NCBI GenBank assembly: GCA_902514225.1
Contig: CABXPN010000032.1
Span: 1 to 11,468, forward strand
Length of the DNA: 11,468 nucleotides
DNA from: an uncultured Bacteroidota bacterium
GTDB taxonomy: Bacteria > Bacteroidota > Bacteroidia > Flavobacteriales > BACL11
Direction: 5' to 3'
The position numbers and the translations under genes are program-made. Under the pieces are notes generated by a model, which saw only the letters and a program-made list of their open reading frames with translations, had not been told where the DNA came from and searched no databases. Shown in pieces: positions 1 through 6,655 of the stretch (the first letter of the stretch is position 1; each line of letters begins with the position of its first letter).

Positions 1-45
1 AATGGATGCCGTTAATACAGAAAAGTCGTAAATATCAAATTTCAT
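1..45 (-). CDS. Next gene of the nuo operon, N-terminal 15 codons only (possibly nuoH)
   Basis: Directly seen: the nuoD stop codon overlaps an ATG (TAATG, ATG at 45-43), and the frame stays open to the window edge, reading MKFDIYDFSVLTASI. The 1-bp overlap is identical in form to the nuoB/nuoC and nuoC/nuoD junctions, so this is very probably the next cotranscribed nuo gene. In operons with the full set of subunits, nuoD is normally followed by nuoE, a soluble thioredoxin-fold protein. This start does not look like NuoE to me. From memory it resembles the N-terminus of Bacteroides-type NuoH, which carries an FDFS-like segment. NuoH is the membrane subunit at the quinone site. The identification rests on 15 residues and is tentative; the existence of a coding start here is much better supported. 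Confidence 0.55.
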   Translation of the reverse strand, partial: MKFDIYDFSVLTASI

Positions 46-1166
46 TATCTATCTATATCTGGAATTACTAAATCAATTGTTGACATTATAGTAACCAAAT
101 CAGCAATCTTACCTCCTTTGGTCATAGTATTTAGTGCATTTAAGTTTGAAAAACCAGGAGAACGAAATTTTACTCTGTACGGATTTTTCTTACCATCACT
201 ATTAACATAAACACCCAATTCACCTCTTGCAGTTTCAACCGACTGATAAATTTCCATTTTCGGTAATTTAATAACTGCTCGAGTTTTCTCTTGATAATTT
301 CCTTCAGGGATGTCATCAATTAACTGCTCAATAATATTCATACTTTCCCACATCTCTTCAATTCTTGCTTTATATCTTGCAAATGAATCTCCTTCAGTAT
401 AAATAATTTCTTTAAAATCAACCCTATCATATGCTGAGTACGGATGAGACTTTCTAATATCATTACTCCATCCAGAAGCTCTACCACTCGGCCCTGTTAC
501 TCCGTAAGATATCGCATCTTTTTTTGTTAGAATACCAATTCCTTCAGTTCTGTTCCTAAAGATTATATTATTCGTCATTAACTGATCGTATTCAGGAAGT
601 TTTTTTCTGAAATGAGTGATAAATTCCTTTACTTTAGTTTGGAAATTTGCAGGGATATCGAACATTACCCCACCAGGGATATTATAGTTCATAGTTAATC
701 TTGCACCACATGTCTCTTCAAAAATATCTGTAATCATTTCCCTGTCACGAAAACCGTAAAGGAAAGATGTAATTGCTCCTAAGTCCATACCCATAACTCC
801 CCACCAAAGCTGATGTGATGATAGTCGGGTAAGTTCAGACATGATTGTTCTGATAACTTTTACTCTATCAGAAACTTCTAACTCTAATCCTTTTTCAACT
901 GCCAAACAAACAGCCTCATTATTCATATGACAAGAAAGATAATCCATCCTATCAGTTAGGTGAACAATTTGTTGGTAGGAATCTTTTTCACACATCTTTT
1001 CAATAGACCTATGAATGTATCCTAAATGAGGCTCAACTTTCGTAACTGTTTCTCCATCTAAAGTAAGTAACAAACGCAAAACCCCATGTGTAGATGGGTG
1101 TTGAGGTCCCATGTTCACAAAATATTCTTGCGACTCTGTATCTTTATGTAGTTCTTTTACGCTCAT
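45..1166 (-). CDS. nuoD: NADH-quinone oxidoreductase (complex I) subunit D, 49 kDa subunit
   Basis: Subunit of the peripheral arm of respiratory complex I that, with NuoB, forms the quinone-binding pocket at the cytoplasmic face of the membrane. The 373-residue protein is full length at both ends: it has the GPQHPSTHG segment at residues 20-28 and ends in the usual ...DR. His27 and Tyr76 are spaced exactly as His38 and Tyr87 of Thermus Nqo4, the residues that contact the quinone headgroup. HLGYIHRSIEK (about 47-57) and the ETARGELG segment near residue 315 are further family signatures. It is a separate protein, not the NuoCD fusion found in E. coli. The ATG overlaps the nuoC stop (TAATG), and its own stop overlaps the next start in the same way, which implies translational coupling in the kor-nuo operon. 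Confidence 0.97.
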   Translation of the reverse strand: MSVKELHKDTESQEYFVNMGPQHPSTHGVLRLLLTLDGETVTKVEPHLGYIHRSIEKMCEKDSYQQIVHLTDRMDYLSCHMNNEAVCLAVEKGLELEVSDRVKVIRTIMSELTRLSSHQLWWGVMGMDLGAITSFLYGFRDREMITDIFEETCGARLTMNYNIPGGVMFDIPANFQTKVKEFITHFRKKLPEYDQLMTNNIIFRNRTEGIGILTKKDAISYGVTGPSGRASGWSNDIRKSHPYSAYDRVDFKEIIYTEGDSFARYKARIEEMWESMNIIEQLIDDIPEGNYQEKTRAVIKLPKMEIYQSVETARGELGVYVNSDGKKNPYRVKFRSPGFSNLNALNTMTKGGKIADLVTIMSTIDLVIPDIDR

Positions 1167-1633
1167 TACAATTCTACAATATTAATTTCATCAATATAAT
1201 CCTTTCTTAAAGGATATCCTTCCCAATCATCATCCAGTAATATTCTTCTTAAATCAGGGTGGTTAGTAAACTTTACACCAAATAAATCATAGATTTCTCT
1301 TTCATGATAATCAGCTGTTTTGTATAAGTCATAAACAGAATCGATTAGGGGGTTTTCTCTATCTTCAATTTTTGCTTTTATTACTATTTCATGTTTATGA
1401 GTTATTGATCTGAGGTGATATAAAACTTCCATATGTTCAGGAAAATCAACTCCTGTTTGGCAAAATAAATAATCGAAAGAAGTGTCAGTATTATTTTTAA
1501 GTTCTGAAATAAGTTTGTGAGTGTTTTTAGCACTTACTTCAATTGTTAAGTATTGAGTAGGGATTTCTGATTCAGGAATAGTAATTTCTATTCCAAACGA
1601 ATTGATTTTATTTTGTAATTCTGTGCGTTCCAT
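1166..1633 (-). CDS. nuoC: NADH-quinone oxidoreductase (complex I) subunit C, 30 kDa subunit
   Basis: Peripheral-arm subunit of complex I, without cofactors, that packs against NuoD and NuoB. The protein has 155 residues. The family signature is clear in the C-terminal third: HEREIYDLFGVKF at about 110-122, HPDLRRILLDDDWEG at 125-139 and PLRKDY at 141-146. The N-terminal part is more variable, as usual for the family, and the length is typical of a standalone bacterial NuoC. It starts one base inside the nuoB stop codon and ends one base inside the nuoD start (both TAATG), so its translation is probably coupled to both neighbours. No separate promoter is visible. Confidence 0.96.
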   Translation of the reverse strand: MERTELQNKINSFGIEITIPESEIPTQYLTIEVSAKNTHKLISELKNNTDTSFDYLFCQTGVDFPEHMEVLYHLRSITHKHEIVIKAKIEDRENPLIDSVYDLYKTADYHEREIYDLFGVKFTNHPDLRRILLDDDWEGYPLRKDYIDEINIVEL

Positions 1634-2208
1634 TAAATAAAATCTTTCATTGCATCTCTTGGGCTAGAGATGGATTCAGTCTTAATTTTCTTTTGCAATT
1701 CCATAATCCCATGCAATAATGATTCTGGTCTTGGAGGACATCCAGGAACATAAACATCTACAGGAATAATATGATCAGCACCTTTTACAACCGAATATGA
1801 ATTATAGAAAAACGGACCTCCTGAAATAGCACAAGCTCCCATAGCAATTACATACTTTGGTTCTGCCATTTGGTCGTATAATCTTTTTAGTACAGGAGCC
1901 ATTTTATTGGTGATTGTTCCTGCAATTACAATTAAATCAGCTTGCCTAGGTGTTGCTCTAGCAACTTCAACGCCAAATCTTGCCCAATCGTGTTTTGAAC
2001 TTCCGGTAGCCATCATTTCAATAGCACAACATGATGTTCCGAAAACTAAAGGCCAAAGTGAATTTGCTCTTGACCAGTTTACAATACTATCAATTGAAGT
2101 AACAACTATATTCGCTCCATTTCCTGCAGGTAATACCTCACCAGGAAAATCAGAAGGAACAGTTGGTTTTTCTGATGGAGTAGGAGTGTTTGAGTTATCT
2201 ATTCCCAT
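1633..2208 (-). CDS. nuoB: NADH-quinone oxidoreductase (complex I) subunit B, PSST, carrying cluster N2
   Basis: Binds the terminal [4Fe-4S] cluster N2, which passes electrons to quinone. With the ATG at 2208 the protein has 191 residues. Cluster ligands are visible: the tandem Cys60-Cys61 in [10 protein letters not shown], Cys126 in MGACAISGG and Cys157 in [10 protein letters not shown] Pro/Ser/Thr-rich N-terminal tail of about 30 residues precedes the conserved core, which starts near [14 protein letters not shown]. The frame could be extended to a TTG at 2229, adding MEKRRLK. I reject that because it uses a rare start, lies 31 bp inside nuoA and adds no conserved sequence; the ATG gives a 10-bp overlap with the nuoA end. 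The nuoC start overlaps this gene's stop by 1 bp. Confidence 0.96.
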   Translation of the reverse strand: MGIDNSNTPTPSEKPTVPSDFPGEVLPAGNGANIVVTSIDSIVNWSRANSLWPLVFGTSCCAIEMMATGSSKHDWARFGVEVARATPRQADLIVIAGTITNKMAPVLKRLYDQMAEPKYVIAMGACAISGGPFFYNSYSVVKGADHIIPVDVYVPGCPPRPESLLHGIMELQKKIKTESISSPRDAMKDFI

Positions 2209-2549
2209 TTTAAGGCGTCTTTTTTCCAAGCATAAATTAAACCTAAACCTAATATTAAAAAGAATATTAGAATTTCAATAAAAGCGACCATTCCCATTTC
2301 TTTCATTACTGTTGCCCATGGGAAAATGAACACTGTTTCTACATCAAAAATTAAGAATAGAATTGCAAATAAGTAATAACCAACTTTAAACTGTAACCAT
2401 GAAGGTCCTTCTGTTGGTATACCACATTCAAAAGCTTCTTCTTTTACATCATTTTGTTTTTTAGGAGATAGTAATGATGACAAAATCATTCCCATTCCTA
2501 CCATTACGATACCCGCCAAGAAAAATAAAATTAGTCCTTCAGAATTCAT
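2199..2549 (-). CDS. nuoA: NADH-quinone oxidoreductase (complex I) subunit A, membrane subunit
   Basis: Small membrane subunit of complex I (ND3 homologue) with 116 residues. Three hydrophobic helices are visible: about residues 4-27, 57-82 and 88-109. Between helices 1 and 2 lies the conserved loop [12 protein letters not shown], whose Cys is the ND3 loop cysteine, followed by the signature [19 protein letters not shown]. The [19 protein letters not shown] segment differs from what I remember of Flavobacterium NuoA proteins (FECGIE...PFSVKYF) and looks more like Bacteroides/Chlorobi-type NuoA. That may bear on which kind of complex I this is. The gene starts 27 bp after korB ends and has a possible promoter element in that gap; its end overlaps nuoB by 10 bp. 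Confidence 0.96.
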   Translation of the reverse strand: MNSEGLILFFLAGIVMVGMGMILSSLLSPKKQNDVKEEAFECGIPTEGPSWLQFKVGYYLFAILFLIFDVETVFIFPWATVMKEMGMVAFIEILIFFLILGLGLIYAWKKDALKWE

Positions 2550-2563
2550 TTGTTAGTTTTTAG

Positions 2564-2571
2564 CAAATATA
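2564..2571 (-). promoter_or_regulatory. Possible internal promoter (-7 element) for nuoABCD
   Basis: The minus strand reads TATATTTG in the 27-bp korB-nuoA gap, an exact match to the Bacteroidota -7 consensus TAnnTTTG. A TTG at 2589-2587 could act as the -33 element, but the spacer of 15 bp is shorter than usual. Transcription would start near 2557, leaving a leader of about 8 nt before the nuoA ATG. In DNA this AT-rich a chance match is possible. Confidence 0.35.
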
Positions 2572-2576
2572 TATTA

Positions 2577-3593
2577 TTAAACCTCCCAAGTATCACCACT
2601 ATTGAATAAATCATCAGAAGTTTCGAACTTAGTGTTTTTAATGTTCTCTTCTAGTTGATCTACCATTCCATCATCATATGTTAATTCCTTAGTAGCTCTT
2701 ATAACTCCCATTGCAACAGGGAATTCAGGAGTCCTCATAGTAGCTAACATCATATGTAAAGTAATATCTTCTTCTTTATCATTATGTACTAAAATATCAT
2801 CTTCAGTCATTCCGTTTTCACCAATTGTTACGACTTCTAATTTTAGTCCGTTTAGCACAATCCCTTTATTCATTTCTGACCCAAAAATCATTGGATTTCC
2901 ATCTTCTAACCAAAGCTGCATATCTTGTTTAACATCTTTCCCAGTAACATCACTATGGCATTTATCATTAAAAATAACACAGTTTTGAAGAATTTCAACT
3001 AATGAAGTCCCCTTGTGGTTTTCAGCTGCTAAAAATACTGCTTGCATAGCTTTTGGGTTAGTGTCAGGAACTCTTGCAATAAAAGTTGAACCAGATCCTA
3101 AGGCTAATTTTGCTGGGATAAAAGGGCTGTCAGTTGTACCGTGAGGATTAGATTTTGTTTTAATTCCTGTAGGTGAAGTTGGAGAGAATTGACCTTTTGT
3201 AAGTCCATAAATTTCATTGTTGAACAATACAATATTAAGGTCAATGTTTCTTCTGATAGCATGAATAAAGTGATTCCCACCAATTGCTAATGCATCACCA
3301 TCACCAGTCATTTCCCAAACTTTTAATTTAGGATTTGCTAATTTTACTCCTGTTGCAATCGCAGGAGCTCTACCGTGAATTGTATGAAACCCGTAAGTAT
3401 TCATATAATATGGGAAACGAGAAGAGCATCCGATACCCGCTATAAAAACATAATCTTCTTTATTAGTTTCAAGTTGAGGTAATGCTTTTTGCATAGATCT
3501 TAAAATTGCATAATCTCCACAACCAGGACACCACTTTACTTCTTGGTCCGAAACAAAATCTTTATTTGTAAGTGTTTTAATTTCTAATGCCAT
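2577..3593 (-). CDS. korB: 2-oxoacid (probably 2-oxoglutarate):ferredoxin oxidoreductase, beta subunit
   Basis: Thiamine-diphosphate and Fe-S binding subunit of the enzyme that converts a 2-oxoacid plus CoA to acyl-CoA plus CO2 and reduces ferredoxin. It has 338 residues. The N-terminal CPGCGDYAIL places Cys22 and Cys25; Cys56 in GIGCSSR and Cys205 in LQNCVIFND complete the four ligands of the single [4Fe-4S] cluster expected for this subunit. The thiamine-diphosphate motif is GDGDALAIGGNH (97-108), and NNEIYGLTKGQ (125-135) is also diagnostic. It lies 3 bp after korA and 27 bp before nuoA on the same strand. The assignment to 2-oxoglutarate rests on family resemblance; other 2-oxoacids cannot be excluded from sequence alone. 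Confidence 0.93.
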   Translation of the reverse strand: MALEIKTLTNKDFVSDQEVKWCPGCGDYAILRSMQKALPQLETNKEDYVFIAGIGCSSRFPYYMNTYGFHTIHGRAPAIATGVKLANPKLKVWEMTGDGDALAIGGNHFIHAIRRNIDLNIVLFNNEIYGLTKGQFSPTSPTGIKTKSNPHGTTDSPFIPAKLALGSGSTFIARVPDTNPKAMQAVFLAAENHKGTSLVEILQNCVIFNDKCHSDVTGKDVKQDMQLWLEDGNPMIFGSEMNKGIVLNGLKLEVVTIGENGMTEDDILVHNDKEEDITLHMMLATMRTPEFPVAMGVIRATKELTYDDGMVDQLEENIKNTKFETSDDLFNSGDTWEV

Positions 3594-3596
3594 AAT

Positions 3597-5432
3597 TTAT
3601 GATAATAAAGTGTTAAAGTGTTCTTTTAATTCTGCAGTTTGGAATGGTAATCCTTGAATATGATTAAATTGTTCAAACCTAAATTCTGGGAAATTCATTC
3701 TTAATACATTTACAAACTGACCATTATTAATTTCACAAACTACAATAGTTTTATAGTTAGCAAAAATCTCTGCAGTGTTTTTTGGTAAAGGATTAATGTA
3801 ATTGAAATGAGCAAGGGTTATGTCTTTATTGTCTTGTCTTAATTCTTTAACTGCTGTGTAAAGAGAACCATATGTCCCTCCCCATCCAACAACTAATACA
3901 TCTCCCTTATCATCTCCAAATATTTCTTGATTAGGGATGAAGTTTGCAACTCTTTCAACCTTTTCTTGTCTTACTTTACACATTAATTCATGGTTATCAG
4001 GGTCGTAAGAAACATTCCCTGTTAAAGCATCTTTTTCTAAACCACCTAATCTGTGTTCTAATCCTGGAGTACCTGGGATAGAGTGTTTTCTTGCAAGTTT
4101 TTCTGTGTCTCTTGCGTATGGTTGCCAATCCTCTCCTTCTTTAGCTACAAGAGGAGTGATATCTTGCATATCTTTCACTGATTTTATTTTCCATGGTCCA
4201 GCACCATTTCCTAAATATCCATCTGTTAATAAAACAACCGGAGTATTATGTTCAAGCGCCAATCTAGAAGATTCATAAGCCCATTCAAAACAATTTGATG
4301 GTGTAGAAGCTGCAACTACAATTACAGGGCTTTCACCGTTTCTACCGTAAATTGCTTGTAGTAAATCTGATTGTTCAGTTTTTGTTGGTAATCCGGTTGA
4401 AGGGCCACCTCTTTGTACATCAACAACAACAAGAGGTAATTCTGATATCATAGCAAGACCTAAAGCTTCACCTTTAAGTGCTAAACCAGGTCCTGAAGTT
4501 GTAGTAATTGCTAAACTACCGGCAAAACTTGCTCCAATTGCTGAGCAGATTCCCGCAATCTCATCTTCAGCTTGAAAAGTTTTAACTCCTAAATTTTTGT
4601 GTTTCGCAAGCTCGTGTAAAATATCAGTTGCAGGAGTAATAGGATAAGATCCTAAAAATAGTTCTTTACCTGCTTTTTCAGCTGCTGCAATAAAACCCCA
4701 AGCGGTTGCTTGATTTCCCATTACATTTTTATAAGTTCCTGGCTCAATATCTGCTTTTGCAACAGTGTATGATGAAGAAAGAGCTTCAATAGTATCTGCA
4801 AAATTATATCCTGCATGCATCACTTTAATGTTAGATTCAACAACTAAAGGTTTTTTCGCAAATTTTGCTTTTAAGAATTTCTCCGTTTGTTCCATTGGTC
4901 TGTTGAACATCCAATAAACCATACCAAGAGCAAACATATTTTTTGATCTTCCAATACTTTTCCCGTCAAGACCAGAATCTTTTAAAGCTTCTCTGGTAAG
5001 AGAAGTGATAGGAGCTTGCACAACATTATAAGCCTCAAAAGTTCCATCCTCTAAAGGACTATCTTCATATTCTGCTTTTTGTAAATCCCTTTTTGTGAAA
5101 GAATCACTATTTACAATAATTGTCCCTCCATCTTTTATCCACCTTTTATTTGCTTTAAGTGCAGCGGGATTCATAGCAACTAAAACATCAGCAACGTCTC
5201 CTGGTGTGTTAATCTCAATTTGTCCAATATGTACTTGAAAACCTGAAACCCCTGCTACTGTACCTATAGGAGCTCTAATTTCTGCTGGATAATCTGGGAA
5301 AGTGGCTAAATCATTACCTAAAAGTGCGGAAGTGTCAGTAAACTGAGTTCCGGTTAATTGCATTCCGTCTCCGGAATCTCCTGCAAACTTGACAACTACT
5401 TTTTCAAGTTTAATTGCTTCTTGTGTGCTCAT
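3597..5432 (-). CDS. korA: 2-oxoacid (probably 2-oxoglutarate):ferredoxin oxidoreductase, fused gamma-alpha subunit
   Basis: Large subunit (611 residues) partnering KorB. The gamma domain comes first (about 10-205), with GDSGDGMQLTG at 18-28. The alpha, or pyrimidine-binding, domain follows (about 238 onward), with the YPITP motif at 263-267, TTSGPGLALKGE at 311-322 and DVQRGGPSTGLPTKTEQSD at 338-356. This gamma-alpha fusion is the two-subunit form known from archaea and from many Bacteroidota. No ferredoxin-like CxxCxxCxxxCP domain is attached, so electrons must leave by way of the KorB cluster to a separate ferredoxin. A candidate is encoded divergently 216 bp away. The ATG at 5432 is preceded by an A-rich leader. 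It is the first gene of the apparent kor-nuo operon. In a Bacteroidota cell it could replace or supplement 2-oxoglutarate dehydrogenase in the TCA cycle. Confidence 0.93.
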   Translation of the reverse strand: MSTQEAIKLEKVVVKFAGDSGDGMQLTGTQFTDTSALLGNDLATFPDYPAEIRAPIGTVAGVSGFQVHIGQIEINTPGDVADVLVAMNPAALKANKRWIKDGGTIIVNSDSFTKRDLQKAEYEDSPLEDGTFEAYNVVQAPITSLTREALKDSGLDGKSIGRSKNMFALGMVYWMFNRPMEQTEKFLKAKFAKKPLVVESNIKVMHAGYNFADTIEALSSSYTVAKADIEPGTYKNVMGNQATAWGFIAAAEKAGKELFLGSYPITPATDILHELAKHKNLGVKTFQAEDEIAGICSAIGASFAGSLAITTTSGPGLALKGEALGLAMISELPLVVVDVQRGGPSTGLPTKTEQSDLLQAIYGRNGESPVIVVAASTPSNCFEWAYESSRLALEHNTPVVLLTDGYLGNGAGPWKIKSVKDMQDITPLVAKEGEDWQPYARDTEKLARKHSIPGTPGLEHRLGGLEKDALTGNVSYDPDNHELMCKVRQEKVERVANFIPNQEIFGDDKGDVLVVGWGGTYGSLYTAVKELRQDNKDITLAHFNYINPLPKNTAEIFANYKTIVVCEINNGQFVNVLRMNFPEFRFEQFNHIQGLPFQTAELKEHFNTLLS

Positions 5433-5459
5433 TTATAGAATTATCTTTTTTTGAATAAT

Positions 5460-5494
5460 TGTCAGCAAAAATACATATGCTATTCTATCTGACA
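5460..5494. repeat. Short inverted repeat flanking the korA -7 element
   Basis: TGTCAG at 5460-5465 and CTGACA at 5489-5494 are inverted copies separated by 23 bp, and the putative korA -7 box lies just inside the left arm. The position would suit an operator or a DNA-bending site. Arms of 6 bp in a 216-bp AT-rich spacer could also be chance. Confidence 0.25.
5466..5473 (-). promoter_or_regulatory. Putative -7 promoter element of the korAB-nuo operon
   Basis: The minus strand reads TATTTTTG, matching TAnnTTTG. Transcription would start near 5459, giving a leader of about 26 nt to the korA ATG at 5432. I see no convincing TTTG -33 box at the expected distance. The rest of the 216-bp spacer (5433-5648) holds no gene, only AT-rich sequence and the ferredoxin promoter. 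Confidence 0.45.
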
Positions 5495-5608
5495 TACTTT
5501 TTTTTCATTTTTTTTATCTAATTTTAAGATTGTTTATAAAGTTTTGTTAATCCTTATTTAGAATTGATATAAATTTCCGATTATATGTTTTTATAAAGGA
5601 AAAATATT

Positions 5609-5616
5609 TAGTTTTG
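5609..5616 (+). promoter_or_regulatory. Putative -7 promoter element of the ferredoxin gene
   Basis: TAGTTTTG matches the Bacteroidota -7 consensus TAnnTTTG. Transcription would begin near 5623, giving an A-rich leader of about 26 nt before the ATG at 5649. No clear -33 TTTG is seen upstream. Confidence 0.45.
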
Positions 5617-5648
5617 TATTTTAATTAAAACAACTAAAAAAGAAAAAA

Positions 5649-5966
5649 ATGGCAATTATAATTACTGACGATTGTATCAATTGTGAAGCGTGTGAACCAG
5701 AATGTCCTAATACTGCAATTTATGCACCAGAAGAACCTTGGAAGTTTTCTGACGGAACAACAATGGAGGATGATGAAGAAAGAGAAGATGGAGGTTATTC
5801 AGATGAGTTCTTTTATATAGCAACAGATAAATGTACTGAATGTAAAGGATTTAATGACGAACCAGCTTGCGCTGCTGTTTGTCCGGTAGATTGTTGTATT
5901 GATGATGAAGATCATGTAGAATCAGAAGAAGAATTATTAGCAAAGAAAGATAAACTTCACGCTTAA
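5649..5966 (+). CDS. Alvin-type 2[4Fe-4S] ferredoxin
   Basis: Small soluble electron carrier of 105 residues. The first cluster motif is CINCEACEPECP, with Cys9, 12, 15 and 19. The second is Cys62-x2-Cys65-x8-Cys74-x3-Cys78-Pro; the eight-residue gap is the hallmark of the Alvin type (Allochromatium ferredoxin, YfhL family), whose clusters have very low and unequal potentials. Two further cysteines, Cys82 and Cys83, follow. Between the motifs is an insertion of about 30 residues that is strongly acidic (around residues 37-53), and the C-terminal tail is acidic too. It is encoded divergently from korAB, which makes it a good candidate electron acceptor for that enzyme; the pairing is inferred from position. 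It is a one-gene transcription unit ending in a strong terminator. Confidence 0.94.
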   Translation: MAIIITDDCINCEACEPECPNTAIYAPEEPWKFSDGTTMEDDEEREDGGYSDEFFYIATDKCTECKGFNDEPACAAVCPVDCCIDDEDHVESEEELLAKKDKLHA

Positions 5967-5989
5967 TATATTTAAAATTGAATTATAAT

Positions 5990-6023
5990 AAAAAAAGGTC
6001 AGATTTTCATCTGACCTTTTTTT
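5990..6023. terminator. Bidirectional intrinsic terminator between ferredoxin and nfu
   Basis: GGTCAGAT (5997-6004) pairs with ATCTGACC (6009-6016) around a 4-nt TTTC loop. The flanking A7 (5990-5996) and T7 (6017-6023) tracts extend the stem to 15 bp and provide a U-tract on either strand. It sits exactly between two converging genes, 23 bp after the ferredoxin stop and just before the nfu stop at 6025, so it should end both transcripts. Confidence 0.9.
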
Positions 6024-6024
6024 A

Positions 6025-6612
6025 TTAGTTATCTTTAGAAATAACTTCTTTAATTTTGTCTCCTAGTTTTTGTTTTAACAAAGATTCTATACCTTGTTTT
6101 AATGTAATAGTTGAAGAAGGACAACCACTACAAGCCCCACTTAAAGAAACAGTAACTATTCCATCCTTATAAGAGTGAAGTGTAATTGCTCCTCCATCAG
6201 ACTCTACTGCAGGCCGAATATATTCATCTAAAATTTCGGAAATTTCTCTTTCATCTCCAATGAATTCTCTTTGATCATTTGTAACTTTCTTTTCATCTAC
6301 TTCAATATTTGCAGAAATATTTTCTGTATGATTCATAACGTCAATAGAATTTAGAAAATTAGAAATGTAAATTCTTAATTGCATAGCAATATTTTCCCAT
6401 TCTACATTTTCTATTTTTGTTACTGACACAAAATTTGTGCTAATAAATACACTCTTAATAAAAGGCAATTTAAAAAGTTCGTTTGCTAAAGGAATATTTC
6501 TTGCATCTGTAGAGTTTAAAATTTCTAAGTTTTTATCTGCAAGCATTCTGTTTGCAACGAATTTCATTACCTCCGGATTTGGAGTGCTTTCGGCATATAT
6601 GCTATAATTCAT
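6025..6612 (-). CDS. Nfu-type Fe-S cluster carrier (Nfu N-terminal domain plus NifU C-terminal domain)
   Basis: Cytoplasmic scaffold or carrier that holds a [4Fe-4S] cluster between two subunits and delivers it to client proteins. It has 195 residues from the ATG at 6612. The N-terminal Nfu domain starts with YAESTPNPEVMKFV (residues 5-18). The C-terminal NifU-like domain (about 122-190) has the IRPAVESDGGAI segment (132-143) and the cluster-binding CxxC, Cys161 and Cys164, in SGACSGCPSSTITLK. The frame stays open upstream to 6684, but those codons run into the divergent promoter and the neighbouring gene, and the Nfu domain begins at this ATG, so the shorter start is right. Many proteins encoded nearby carry Fe-S clusters (KorB, ferredoxin, NuoB), so it may serve them. 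It is transcribed divergently from the carbonic anhydrase gene. Confidence 0.93.
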   Translation of the reverse strand: MNYSIYAESTPNPEVMKFVANRMLADKNLEILNSTDARNIPLANELFKLPFIKSVFISTNFVSVTKIENVEWENIAMQLRIYISNFLNSIDVMNHTENISANIEVDEKKVTNDQREFIGDEREISEILDEYIRPAVESDGGAITLHSYKDGIVTVSLSGACSGCPSSTITLKQGIESLLKQKLGDKIKEVISKDN

Positions 6613-6624
6613 AATCTTTATTTT

Positions 6625-6632
6625 TACATTTG
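6625..6632 (+). promoter_or_regulatory. Putative -7 promoter element of the gamma carbonic anhydrase gene
   Basis: TACATTTG matches TAnnTTTG. The predicted transcription start near 6640 leaves a leader of about 16 nt to the ATG at 6656. No -33 TTG is seen at the usual distance; that region would lie inside the start of nfu. Confidence 0.45.
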
Positions 6633-6640
6633 CAAAAGTA
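6633..6640 (-). promoter_or_regulatory. Putative -7 promoter element of nfu, abutting the opposing one
   Basis: The minus strand reads TACTTTTG, an exact TAnnTTTG match, immediately next to the plus-strand element at 6625-6632. Predicted transcription starts near 6626, about 13 nt before the nfu ATG at 6612. The independent good fit of both short leaders supports the two calls together. Confidence 0.45.
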
Positions 6641-6655
6641 CTAACATATAATATT

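Noticed and set aside
45..1633. Split nuoC/nuoD as a possible frameshifted NuoCD fusion
   Set aside because: Each protein has a complete N- and C-terminus typical of standalone subunits, and the TAATG junction matches the other junctions in the operon. Separate genes are a common state in bacteria.
1907..2281. Plus-strand open frame of 124 codons opposite nuoB and nuoA
   Set aside because: It lies antisense to two clear complex I genes, has no recognisable domain, and is explained by the codon composition of the opposite strand.
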